In this document: piece by piece, positions 51,279 to 59,378 of the stretch
How the letters are laid out: each line of letters opens with the position of its first letter
Numbering within the stretch: the first letter of the stretch is position 1
Assembly (NCBI GenBank): GCA_964390465.1
Contig: CAYMIJ010000010.1
Location: forward strand, 45,895-109,894
Direction: 5' to 3'
DNA from: JADZAI01 sp964390465
GTDB taxonomy: Bacteria; Pseudomonadota; Alphaproteobacteria; Micropepsales; Micropepsaceae
DNA: 64,000 nucleotides
Notes under the pieces: generated by a model
Seen by the model: the letters and a program-made list of their open reading frames with translations, nothing else
Database searches by the model: none
What the model was told of the DNA's origin: nothing
Program-made: the position numbers and the translations under genes

Positions 51279-51812
51279 ATGGACATCAGCAAGATCAGCA
51301 CTGGCGAGAACCCGCCCTGGGACGTCAATGCGCTCATTGAAATTCCGCAAGGCGCCGCCCCGGTGAAATACGAGATCGACAAGGCCTCAGGGGCCATGGC
51401 GGTTGATCGCTTCCTGCATACGGCGATGTATTATCCCTGCAATTACGGCTTTATCCCTCACACATTGTCAGAAGATGGCGACCCCTGCGACGTCGTGCTG
51501 GTCGCGCCCTCGCCCGTGGTCAGCGGCTGTATCGTCCGGTGCCGTCCGGTCGGCGCGCTGTTGATGGAAGACGAAAAAGGCGTCGACGAAAAAATCCTGA
51601 TGGTCCCCGTCGATAAGCTGCACCCGTATTATTCCAAGGTGAAATCCTATCAGGACCTGCCCTCGATCATCATCGAACAGATCCAGCATTTCTTTGAACA
51701 CTACAAAGATCTGGAACGGGGCAAATGGGTGAAGGTACGTGGCTGGATCAGCCCCGATGAAGCCGCTGCGATGATCTCAGCCGGTATTGTCCGCGCAAAG
51801 GAAAAAGCATGA
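51279..51812 (+). CDS. ppa: Inorganic pyrophosphatase
   Basis: A 177-residue family I pyrophosphatase. It has the Mg-binding and catalytic strings KYEIDKASGAMAVDRFLHT, YPCNYGFIPHTLSEDGDPCD (with the DGDPCDV signature) and the KVKSYQDLPSIIIEQIQHFF tail. It is a cytoplasmic hexamer that drives biosynthesis by hydrolysing pyrophosphate. Size and motifs are normal. Its stop overlaps the next start by 4 bases. Confidence 0.96.
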   Translation: MDISKISTGENPPWDVNALIEIPQGAAPVKYEIDKASGAMAVDRFLHTAMYYPCNYGFIPHTLSEDGDPCDVVLVAPSPVVSGCIVRCRPVGALLMEDEKGVDEKILMVPVDKLHPYYSKVKSYQDLPSIIIEQIQHFFEHYKDLERGKWVKVRGWISPDEAAAMISAGIVRAKEKA

Positions 51813-52414
51813 TACGCCGTCTGTGCATTGCCGCGCTTGCAGCCATCGGCCTGGTGCCATGGGCCGCCGCCGCCGACACCTATATCGACTGCGATTCCGG
51901 TGGATATCGCTACACTTACTGCCCGATTGAAACCGGGCGCGGCGTCGAGCTGGACCGACAGAAATCGACCATCCCCTGCACCTTCAATCAGACCTGGGGT
52001 TATGATGAAGGCGGCATCTGGGTCGATCAGGGATGCCGTGGGCGCTTCCGGATCCTCAGTGCCAACCGGCGCCCGACGCCGACGCCTGAACCTGTGTATC
52101 AGGACGATGATGACATCATCCCGCAATGGATGCTTCAGCCTTATGAGGACGACGATGATGCTGATCACCGTGATGAAGGCTTTGGCCGCGTGGATGCAGC
52201 GCTCGCCTGCGCCGACCGGGCAGAAGCTGAATCCCGCAAGCAGCGTGCCGTCGGTGTTCAGGTCGACTCGCTCGACAATGTCGTGCCGCGCGGCTGGCGC
52301 AATTATGACGTCTGGCTGACCGTGACGGTGGATAATGTCGACCGGACGCTCGATCAGCTGTCCGTCACCTGCACGGTCAAACGCGGCCGCGTCACCTCCT
52401 ACAAGGCCCAGTAA
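51809..52414 (+). CDS. Exported DUF3011-type protein
   Basis: A 201-residue protein with a signal peptide (ALAAIGLVPWAAAA). The mature part has the DUF3011 pattern: DCDSGGYRYTYCPIETGRGV, RQKSTIPCTFNQTWGYDEGG and IWVDQGCRGRFRI, with four cysteines. A Pro/Asp-rich linker (about 95-125) leads to a C-terminal domain with two further cysteines. The family is secreted, with unknown function. It is translationally coupled to ppa (ATGA overlap), which is unusual for an exported protein. Confidence 0.75.
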   Translation: MIRRLCIAALAAIGLVPWAAAADTYIDCDSGGYRYTYCPIETGRGVELDRQKSTIPCTFNQTWGYDEGGIWVDQGCRGRFRILSANRRPTPTPEPVYQDDDDIIPQWMLQPYEDDDDADHRDEGFGRVDAALACADRAEAESRKQRAVGVQVDSLDNVVPRGWRNYDVWLTVTVDNVDRTLDQLSVTCTVKRGRVTSYKAQ

Positions 52415-52443
52415 GACAAGACCGAAAACGCCCGCCCGGATGT

Positions 52444-52471
52444 CTTGAAACCGGCGCGGCGATCCCCATGT
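52444..52471 (+). promoter_or_regulatory. Consensus RpoH (sigma-32) promoter
   Basis: CTTGAAA (52444-52450), 13 bases, then CCCCATGT (52464-52471): a full match to the sigma-32 consensus CTTGAAA-N11-16-CCCCATnT. It points at hsp20, with the start expected near 52478. Confidence 0.9.
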
Positions 52472-52473
52472 CT

Positions 52474-52564
52474 CTGGTGTCACCCGCCCTTGTGGGGGTG
52501 GCACCAGGCTGCGGCCCGGCCATCCCGGCGGGCTGACTGAAATCGCTCAAGATGAGGATTTGAC
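52474..52564 (+). promoter_or_regulatory. ROSE-like RNA thermometer before hsp20
   Basis: The leader of about 87 bases first forms a 12-base-pair hairpin (arms 52474-52485 and 52496-52507), then a final short hairpin in which ATCGCTC (52542-52548) pairs with GAGGAT (52554-52559), leaving one bulged G at 52545. GAGGAT is the hsp20 Shine-Dalgarno. A bulged G opposite the ribosome site is the mark of ROSE elements, which melt on heating and release translation. Confidence 0.7.
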
Positions 52565-53005
52565 ATGCGTTTTGACCTTTCCCCCCTCTACCGCTCGACT
52601 GTCGGCTTCGACCGCCTGTTCAACATGCTGGACGGCAATTCCGAAGCACAGAGCTATCCCCCCTACAATATCGAACGCCTGGGCGATGACGACTACCGCA
52701 TCACCATGGCGGTGGCCGGCTTTTCGGAAACTGATCTTGCCATCGAAGTGAAGGAAAACGCCCTCAGCGTTTCCGGCAAGCGTGGCGAGGATGAAAAGCG
52801 CGCCTACCTGCATCAGGGCATTGCCGCGCGCGCTTTTGAACGCCGCTTCCAGCTGGCCGATCATGTGGAAGTTACCGGCGCGCGTCTGGAACACGGCCTG
52901 CTTCACATCGAATTGAAGCGGATCATCCCGGAATCGAAAAAGCCGCGGAAGATCGAAATCGGTGCTGTCGCAAAAGCCACAACCATCGAAGCCAAGGCTG
53001 CCTGA
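52565..53005 (+). CDS. hsp20: Small heat-shock protein (Hsp20/alpha-crystallin)
   Basis: A 146-residue small heat-shock protein. The N-terminal arm (MRFDLSPLYRSTVGFDRLFN) and the PPYNIERLGDDDYRITMAVAG start of the alpha-crystallin domain, then GIAARAFERRFQLADHVEVT and GARLEHGLLHIELKR, are diagnostic of the IbpA/HspH group. It holds unfolding proteins in soluble form for refolding by ClpB/DnaK. Control is visible on two levels: a sigma-32 promoter at 52444 and a ROSE-like thermometer in the leader. A terminator follows at 53033. Confidence 0.95.
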   Translation: MRFDLSPLYRSTVGFDRLFNMLDGNSEAQSYPPYNIERLGDDDYRITMAVAGFSETDLAIEVKENALSVSGKRGEDEKRAYLHQGIAARAFERRFQLADHVEVTGARLEHGLLHIELKRIIPESKKPRKIEIGAVAKATTIEAKAA

Positions 53006-53032
53006 CACCCCGCGGGCGCTTTGAACGAACAA

Positions 53033-53060
53033 GGGCGCGCGGCCTCCTGCGCGCCCTTTT
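53033..53060 (+). terminator. Rho-independent terminator of hsp20
   Basis: GGGCGCGC, an 8-base loop and GCGCGCCC followed by TTTT. It lies 28 bases after the hsp20 stop codon. Confidence 0.8.
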
Positions 53061-53080
53061 CTTTGGGTCAGCCGCCCGTC

Positions 53081-53497
53081 TTAGTGATGGGTTAAAGGCG
53101 TATCGGTTGCCACCAGCAGCGATGCGCCGCGCGCGCCGCCATCGCCAGTGAGCCGTTCTTCCAGAACCGTATGACAGGCCAAAACAAGACTGCTCAGCCG
53201 TGCATACTCGGCGGCAGAAAGGTCTGTGCGGTTGCGCAGAAGAATGCAGATTTCCTCGCCCAGCATGGTCATGAGGTCATAGCCGAAGGCCGACCCCTGC
53301 CCCTTCACGTTATGGGCAATCGCGAACAACGCCTGTATCTCATCGGCCTGTCCGGCCTGAATGCCTGGCAATCGGGCCATCATGCCCTCAACATCAGCCG
53401 TGGCGTAGGCTGGATACTGCTCCATCAGCGCGCGGATGACCTCATCAGCCTCAGCGCTGAAGCCCTCGTCCTCATCAGTGCTCAGCAAAGCCGTCAC
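53081..53497 (-). CDS. Histidine phosphotransfer (Hpt) domain protein
   Basis: A 138-residue single-domain Hpt protein. The phospho-acceptor region is HNVKGQGSAFGYDLMTMLGE (H-x-x-K-G pattern), flanked by four-helix-bundle helices (IQALFAIAHNV; ILLRNRTDLSAAEYARLSSL). It can pass phosphate between a hybrid kinase and a response regulator; the two hybrid kinases early in the window are candidate donors, but no direct linkage exists. I start at the GTG at 53497, preceded by GGAG; a longer ATG start would add a hydrophobic N-terminus not seen in the family. Confidence 0.75.
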   Translation of the reverse strand: MTALLSTDEDEGFSAEADEVIRALMEQYPAYATADVEGMMARLPGIQAGQADEIQALFAIAHNVKGQGSAFGYDLMTMLGEEICILLRNRTDLSAAEYARLSSLVLACHTVLEERLTGDGGARGASLLVATDTPLTHH

Positions 53498-53569
53498 GAG
53501 CCAGTCTCCATCCCATAGGACGAAAACCATAGCCGATAGGCATTGAGGCATTGATCACTGCGCGCACGC

Positions 53570-54595
53570 TCATTTGATTACATTTTTAATGAAAGCGATC
53601 TCGTCCGGGGCGGTCCTGAACGAACAGACGAACCGGTAAAGCACCGGGCCTGCACCGCTTTCATCCCAGGGGTAAAACCGCGCCCCGGCATCTTTAAGGG
53701 CCTGCGCCACAGAGGCAGGCAGGCGCACAAACACCTCGTTTGCCTGAACCGGATAGTCCGCGACATAACCGGCCTGGGCAAAAGCTTCCGCCAAGGCAGT
53801 GGCGGCACCGTTCGCATGGGCGGCCAGATCAAGCCAAAGGTCGTTGTTCAGCATGGCCAGAAACTGCGCCGCCAGAAAACGCGACTTTGAAAAAAGGTGC
53901 CCGCCGCGCTTGCGACGATACTGGAACCCATCCGCCAGTGCCTTGTTGAAGAACACCACTGCCTCGGCTGCCACTGCGCCATTCTTGGTAAAGCCCAGCG
54001 ACAGCACATCGACGCCCGCCCGCCAGGTGACATCCGCAGGCGCACATCCCAGATGAGCCAGCGCATTGGCGAGCCGCGCCCCATCCATATGCAGCTTCAT
54101 GCCAGCGTCATGTGCGACCTGCGCGATGGCGGCGATCTGGTCACGTCCGTAGACCATCCCACATTCGGTCGCCTGCGTGATCGACACCGCACCTGGCTGC
54201 ACATGATGCACGACACCGCGCGGATGCCAGGCGAGCGCTGCACGTAGATCATCGGCCGTATATAGCCGCCCCATCGGGCCAGCCTTCACCAGCTTTGCCC
54301 CGCCGGTGAAGAACTCGGGCGCGCCGCACTCGTCCATATCGATGTGACTGCCTTCCAGGCAGAAGATCGCGCTGTAGGGCTCGGCGATCTGCGACAGCGC
54401 CAGCGCATTGGCGGCGCCGCCGGTTGCCACCGGATAGACGAACACCTCATGATCGAACCAGCGCGCCAACGCTTCGCTCATGCGCCCCGACCAAACATCA
54501 TCGCCATAGGATGGCTCGATGCCCTCATTGCAGGCTGTCATCGCTTCAAGGATGGCGGGGTGTGCGCCCGCTGTATTGTCGCTTGCAAAATTCAT
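53570..54595 (-). CDS. Threonine aldolase-type PLP enzyme
   Basis: A 341-residue PLP enzyme of the low-specificity L-threonine aldolase (beta-eliminating lyase) type. It opens with MNFASDNTAGAHPAILEAM, contains LHMDGARLANALAHLG with the PLP-binding Asp, and the lysine in SLGFTKNGAVAAEAV. It would split threonine or allo-threonine to glycine and acetaldehyde. Length and motifs are normal. The gene stands alone on its strand. Confidence 0.9.
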   Translation of the reverse strand: MNFASDNTAGAHPAILEAMTACNEGIEPSYGDDVWSGRMSEALARWFDHEVFVYPVATGGAANALALSQIAEPYSAIFCLEGSHIDMDECGAPEFFTGGAKLVKAGPMGRLYTADDLRAALAWHPRGVVHHVQPGAVSITQATECGMVYGRDQIAAIAQVAHDAGMKLHMDGARLANALAHLGCAPADVTWRAGVDVLSLGFTKNGAVAAEAVVFFNKALADGFQYRRKRGGHLFSKSRFLAAQFLAMLNNDLWLDLAAHANGAATALAEAFAQAGYVADYPVQANEVFVRLPASVAQALKDAGARFYPWDESGAGPVLYRFVCSFRTAPDEIAFIKNVIK

Positions 54596-54661
54596 GATAC
54601 AGGGCGCCTGCTTTTGCCAAGTCTGCTGTGACTGATTGAAACCGTCATGCCGGAGGACATT

Positions 54662-55420
54662 GTGAAGGTCTATGGATTTGTCTGTGGCTCACTGACGGCG
54701 CCGCTTGAGGCCTTTGTTGAAGGCGGCGGCATGGACCCCATAAAAGTGCCGGTGCCCGCTTTCCTGATAGATCACCCCAAGGGCAAAGTGGTGTTCGACA
54801 CCGGCCTGCCGGCCATGCTGAGAACCGATCCGGACGCGGCGATCGGCCCTGAAATGGCCCGTGTGTACACGGCGGATTTCAAGCCGGAACAGGACATCGA
54901 CCGGCAGCTTATGGCGATGGATATCGATCCGGCATCGATTGACACCGTGGTCAACAGCCACCTTCATTTCGATCATTGTGCTGGGAACGCGCTGCTGCCC
55001 AATGCCCGCATCGTCATCCAGAAGGCAGAGGCGGATTTCGCGCGCGCGACACAAACGAACGGCTTTGATCTGCTGACCATGATCAAGGGCCGCGACCTTC
55101 TTGAGGTTGAAGGCGAACATGACCTGTTCGGTGATGGCTCGGCAGTGCTGCTTCCAACCTTTGGTCACACGGCCGGGCACCAGTCCCTGAAACTGGCCTG
55201 CACAGGCGGCGATACAATCCTCGCCGGGGACTGCTGTTATTTCCACCGGACGCTGAGCGATATGAAGCTGCCGGGCTTTGGCCATGACCGTGATGCCCAG
55301 CGCAAGGCCATCATGAAGCTGCAGGCCATGGAAAAGGCAGGCGCCCGGATCATAGCCGGGCATGACCCTGAACAGTGGAAGAGCCTGCCCATCGCGCCCG
55401 CGCCCCTTTTGGCCGACTGA
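54662..55420 (+). CDS. MBL-fold hydrolase, N-acyl homoserine lactonase-like
   Basis: A 252-residue metallo-beta-lactamase fold enzyme. The zinc motif is SHLHFDHCAGN, with LPTFGHTAGHQSLKL, GDCCYFHRT and IAGHDPEQW as further ligands, the plan of AttM/AiiA-type quorum-quenching lactonases. A lactonase activity is likely but not proven; no LuxI/LuxR genes are in the window. GGAGG lies five bases before the GTG at 54662, so I prefer it to the ATG at 54647 that contains the ribosome site in its own coding region. Confidence 0.8.
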   Translation: MKVYGFVCGSLTAPLEAFVEGGGMDPIKVPVPAFLIDHPKGKVVFDTGLPAMLRTDPDAAIGPEMARVYTADFKPEQDIDRQLMAMDIDPASIDTVVNSHLHFDHCAGNALLPNARIVIQKAEADFARATQTNGFDLLTMIKGRDLLEVEGEHDLFGDGSAVLLPTFGHTAGHQSLKLACTGGDTILAGDCCYFHRTLSDMKLPGFGHDRDAQRKAIMKLQAMEKAGARIIAGHDPEQWKSLPIAPAPLLAD

Positions 55421-55479
55421 GAGTTGAAGCCCAAACGGGCGTGGCCTAGGCTTCAAGGAAGACTTGGGGGATTCTTTTC

Positions 55480-56886
55480 ATGCTGCGCCGATTGACCATT
55501 GCCTTTCTGGGCTCTGCAGCCTGCGCCATGACGGCGAGTGCGGCGCATGAGCCCGGCATCGAGGCGTTCCGAGCGCTCTACAAGGAACTGATAGAAATCA
55601 ACACAACCCTCTCGTCAGGGTCCTGCACGGCGGCGGCTGAAGCCATGTCCGCCCAGCTCAAATCGGCTGGCTTCACTGACAACGACATTCGACTGATCGT
55701 GCCGCCTGAGGCCCCCAAACAAGGCAACCTGATCGCCACGCTGGCGGGAACGGATGCCGCAGCCAAACCCATGCTGCTGCTGGCGCATATCGATGTTGTG
55801 GAAGCAAAGCGCGAAGACTGGGTGCGTGACCCCTTCGTCCTGGTTGAGGAAAACGGTCAGTTCTATGCGCGCGGTGCTTCTGACGACAAAGGGATGGCGA
55901 CGATCTTCGTCGACACCATGATGCGCTTCAAGAAGGAAGGCTATCAGCCCCGCCGCGCCATCCGGCTGGCACTGACCTGCGGTGAGGAATCCTCAGCCGC
56001 CGTCAATGGCGTCAAATATCTGATTGCCAATCACCGAGATCTGATCGACGCGGCGTTTGCACTGAACGAGGGGGCAGGCGGCAAGCTCGACGAAGCCGGC
56101 AAGCACGTCTCGCTGGGCATTCAGGCGGGTGAGAAAGTCTATCAGGACTACACTCTGGAAGTGACCAATGCGGGCGGGCATTCCTCGCGACCCGTCAAGG
56201 ACAATGCCATCTACCATCTGGCGGCCGGATTGGAGCGTCTTGGTGCCTATGATTTCCCCATTCATCTGAACGATGCCACGAAAGCCTATTTCACCGCGAT
56301 GAGCGCGCTTGAAACTGGTAAGGTTTCTGAGGCACTCAAAGCCGTCGTCGCAAACGAACATGCTGAAGCTGCTGTCCGCGTGATCGTGGAGGATCCGAGC
56401 CGCAACTCCATGATGCGCACGACCTGTGTGGCAACCATGGTCGAAGCCGGACATGCCCAGAACGCACTGCCGCAACGCGCCAAGGCCAATGTGAACTGCC
56501 GCATTCTGCCCGGCGTTTCGCAGGAAGACGTAAAGAACGAGCTGATCAAGGTTCTGGCCGACGATCAGATCAAGGTGACGCTGGACGGTGCCGCCGAACC
56601 GACTGCACCTGTGCCCCCGCTTGGAGAAGATATCCTGAAACCTGTGCGCGATGTGGGTCAGGCCATCTGGCCGGGCGTGCCACTGATTCCCGTCATGGCG
56701 ATCGGCGCCACGGATGGGCGCTTTCTGAACGCCGTGGGCATCCCCACTTACGGCCTGTCAGGGATTTTTTCAGGCCCGGACGGCAGCGGTGCCCATGGCC
56801 TCAACGAACATATCGGCGTCGAACAGCTCTATGATGGTCGCGACTTTCTCTATCGCGTCGTCAAAATCTACGCACAGCAGGACTGA
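55480..56886 (+). CDS. Exported M20-family metallopeptidase
   Basis: A 468-residue peptidase with a signal peptide (LGSAACAMTASAAH). M20 motifs are LLLAHIDVVEAKREDW, RGASDDKGMATIF with metal-binding Asp, TCGEESSAAVNG with the catalytic Glu, and a dimerisation domain (QDYTLEVTNAGGHSSRPVKD). It probably removes amino acids from small peptides in the periplasm. The length is slightly above the usual 440, but nothing looks broken. Confidence 0.9.
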   Translation: MLRRLTIAFLGSAACAMTASAAHEPGIEAFRALYKELIEINTTLSSGSCTAAAEAMSAQLKSAGFTDNDIRLIVPPEAPKQGNLIATLAGTDAAAKPMLLLAHIDVVEAKREDWVRDPFVLVEENGQFYARGASDDKGMATIFVDTMMRFKKEGYQPRRAIRLALTCGEESSAAVNGVKYLIANHRDLIDAAFALNEGAGGKLDEAGKHVSLGIQAGEKVYQDYTLEVTNAGGHSSRPVKDNAIYHLAAGLERLGAYDFPIHLNDATKAYFTAMSALETGKVSEALKAVVANEHAEAAVRVIVEDPSRNSMMRTTCVATMVEAGHAQNALPQRAKANVNCRILPGVSQEDVKNELIKVLADDQIKVTLDGAAEPTAPVPPLGEDILKPVRDVGQAIWPGVPLIPVMAIGATDGRFLNAVGIPTYGLSGIFSGPDGSGAHGLNEHIGVEQLYDGRDFLYRVVKIYAQQD

Positions 56887-56960
56887 TCCATAAGGGGATC
56901 AGTCCGTCCTCGTTGCGAACATCGCTTCGCAAGCCGGGTGCAAGCCTATAGAAGCCGCGG

Positions 56961-58151
56961 ATGACACACACACATCCGGTCCTGAAACTGAAGCCACGCG
57001 AAGGGAAACGGGCCCGCGCGGGCTCGCCCTGGGTTTTTTCCAATGAAATCGCGCTGGACGAGGCGGCGAAGAAGTTGAGCCCCGGCGCACTGGTCAATGT
57101 GGTGCTGGATGACGGGAACGCACTTGGCACGGCCATGTTCAATCCCAAAACGCTCATCGCCGCACGGCTGGTTTCGCCCCAGGCCGATACCGAAATGGAC
57201 GCCGCGTTCTTTGCCGAACGCATCGGGCGGGCCGAGGCCATACGCTCCGCCCTGTTTCCTGCACCTTTCTACCGTCTGGTCCATGCCGAAGCCGATGGTC
57301 TGCCCGGCCTGATCATCGACCGCTATGGCGATGTGTTTGTGTGCCAGATGGGCGCGGCGGGCATGGATGCGCGCACTGACGTGATCGTCGAAGCCTTGCA
57401 TAACCTGTTCAGCCCCAGTGCCATCGTTCTGCGAAACGACTTTCAGGCGCGCACACTGGAAGGTCTGCCCTCAGAAACCAAAGTCGCCTTTGGCACCCCG
57501 CCGGATGAAATCGCCTTTCAGGAAAATGGCGCGACCTTCCATTGCGATCCGGTCAATGGGCAAAAGACCGGCTGGTTCCATGACCAGCGCGAGAACCGCC
57601 GGTTCACTGCGCGCTTTGCCAAAGACAAGACCGTGCTCGACATCTTCAGTCATGCAGGCGGTTTTGCACTCGCTGCGCTCACCGCCGGTGCCAGCACCGC
57701 CATGTGCATCGACGCATCTGAAAAGGCCCTCACACTGGCCGGGCGGGCCGCGAAGGCCAGCGGTTTTGAAAACAAACTCGATTTACGCAAGGCCGACGCT
57801 TTTGAAGCGCTGGATGACATGGCCAGCCAGGGCATCCGCTTTGGCGTGGTCATTGCCGACCCGCCCGCTTTCGCCAAATCGCGCAAGGATATCGAGACAG
57901 CCGCACGCGCCTATCGCAAGCTCGCCCGCATGGCGGCTGGCGTTGTCGAACAGGGCGGCATCCTGACGCTCGCATCGTGCTCGCATCACATTGATGGCGA
58001 ACGCTTCCATGCCGAATGTGCAGCGGGCATCCACCAGGCCAAACGGTCAGCGCGGCTGCTACGCACGAGCGGCGCCGATGTCGATCATCCGGTCCACCCG
58101 CATCTGCCTGAAACCGCCTATCTCAAGGCCCTCACCTTCGCCCTGGATTGA
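56961..58151 (+). CDS. rlmI: Class I methyltransferase RlmI (23S rRNA m5C1962)
   Basis: A 396-residue rRNA methyltransferase. The N-terminal PUA domain (VLKLKPREGKRARAGSPWVF) precedes a Rossmann MTase with GWFHDQRENRRF, the SAM motif VLDIFSHAGGFALAAL, IADPPAFAKSRKDIETA, and the catalytic cysteine in LASCSHHID. It would methylate C1962 of 23S rRNA. It ends 5 bases before the aminotransferase start. Confidence 0.9.
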   Translation: MTHTHPVLKLKPREGKRARAGSPWVFSNEIALDEAAKKLSPGALVNVVLDDGNALGTAMFNPKTLIAARLVSPQADTEMDAAFFAERIGRAEAIRSALFPAPFYRLVHAEADGLPGLIIDRYGDVFVCQMGAAGMDARTDVIVEALHNLFSPSAIVLRNDFQARTLEGLPSETKVAFGTPPDEIAFQENGATFHCDPVNGQKTGWFHDQRENRRFTARFAKDKTVLDIFSHAGGFALAALTAGASTAMCIDASEKALTLAGRAAKASGFENKLDLRKADAFEALDDMASQGIRFGVVIADPPAFAKSRKDIETAARAYRKLARMAAGVVEQGGILTLASCSHHIDGERFHAECAAGIHQAKRSARLLRTSGADVDHPVHPHLPETAYLKALTFALD

Positions 58152-58156
58152 GCCCC

Positions 58157-59302
58157 ATGTTCGGAAAGCACCTGCGCCCTCAATATCTTCTGCAGGATGA
58201 TGCTGTCTTTCTGAACCACGGTTCGTTCGGTGCGACACCACAGCCCGTGCGTATGGCGCAGCACCGCTGGCACGGGGTGATGGAGGCGCAGCCCGACACT
58301 TTCTTCCGTGAAGGCATCTTCCCCGCCACCCGCACATCTGCAAACCGCATCGGAGCCCTGACAGGCACCCGTGGCGACAACATTGTCTTTGTGCCCAACG
58401 CCACGGAGGCGGCATCGGTCATTTTCGATTCCATGCGCTTTCAGCCGGGCGACGAAATCATTCTTCTGGATGTGGCCTATGCCGCCATCCGTACGGCAGC
58501 CGACCGCATGGCGGCACGCACTGGCGCTGTCGTGCGCTTCGTGCCGACATCTTTGCAGATGACGGAGGCGGCCTGCGAGGAAGGCCTGCGCGCCATGCTC
58601 TCCCCGCGCACGAAACTGGTTCTGCTGGATCACATCGTTTCGCCGACCGCCCAGCTCGTGCCCGTTGCGCGCCTGACTGCCCTCGCCAAGGCGATGGGCG
58701 CGCGCGTCGCCATTGATGGCGCCCATGCGCTGGGCCAGTTGCCGCTTGAGCTCGATACACTGGGCGCAGACTGGTATTTCGCCAACGCACATAAATGGCT
58801 GCACACACCACGCGCCTGCGCGATGCTCTATGCCGCACCACAGATGCAGGACATCACGCGGCCGGTCTGCGTCAGTCACTTCATCAAAGAGCCATGGCCG
58901 CGCTGTTTTGATTATGTCGGCACACGCGATGTTTCGGCCTATCTCTGCGCCGCTGATGGCGCCGACCATGCCGCCGCGCTGGAAGCCGCCGGGTATTCCG
59001 CACACCGTGATGCCCTGATGGCGCGAGCCGACGCCATGCTGCGCGGGCTGGGAGCCGTGAAGGTCACGCCGCATGCGCCCGCCATAGCGGCATGGGCCAT
59101 GCCGCAGGTGCGCGCGGTTCAGGCCAGCGACGGCATGGCTCTGATGAACACACTCTGGCGCGCGGCCCGTATTCAGATTGCGGCAGCGCCTGTTTCCGGG
59201 CGTTTACTGCTGCGCCTGTCGTTCCCGGCCTATGTCGACCATGGCGATATCGAGGCGCTGCGGGCTGCCCTCGCCACGCATGGCTGGCCGGGCCGCAGTT
59301 GA
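58157..59302 (+). CDS. Class V aminotransferase-like PLP enzyme
   Basis: A 381-residue PLP enzyme of the isopenicillin N epimerase/cysteine desulfurase-like fold. It opens with FLNHGSFGATPQPVRMAQ, has ATEAASVIFDSMRF, the PLP-contact IDGAHALGQLPL and the lysine in NAHKWLHTPRA. The role is probably transamination or elimination on an amino-acid-like substrate; the exact reaction is not visible. The ATG at 58157 follows rlmI closely. Confidence 0.82.
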   Translation: MFGKHLRPQYLLQDDAVFLNHGSFGATPQPVRMAQHRWHGVMEAQPDTFFREGIFPATRTSANRIGALTGTRGDNIVFVPNATEAASVIFDSMRFQPGDEIILLDVAYAAIRTAADRMAARTGAVVRFVPTSLQMTEAACEEGLRAMLSPRTKLVLLDHIVSPTAQLVPVARLTALAKAMGARVAIDGAHALGQLPLELDTLGADWYFANAHKWLHTPRACAMLYAAPQMQDITRPVCVSHFIKEPWPRCFDYVGTRDVSAYLCAADGADHAAALEAAGYSAHRDALMARADAMLRGLGAVKVTPHAPAIAAWAMPQVRAVQASDGMALMNTLWRAARIQIAAAPVSGRLLLRLSFPAYVDHGDIEALRAALATHGWPGRS

Positions 59303-59335
59303 GGGTTTCCATCAAGCGCATTGAACGGCAGACTG

Positions 59336-59362
59336 ATTGAGCGGCAGACTGGCCGCCTCAAT
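59336..59362. repeat. Stem-loop before ggt
   Basis: ATTGAGCGGC and GCCGCCTCAAT pair with one bulged C around a six-base loop, in the 76-base gap between the aminotransferase and ggt, ending 17 bases before the ggt start. It may attenuate or protect the message. Confidence 0.35.
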
Positions 59363-59378
59363 CAACTGGACCACCTCC

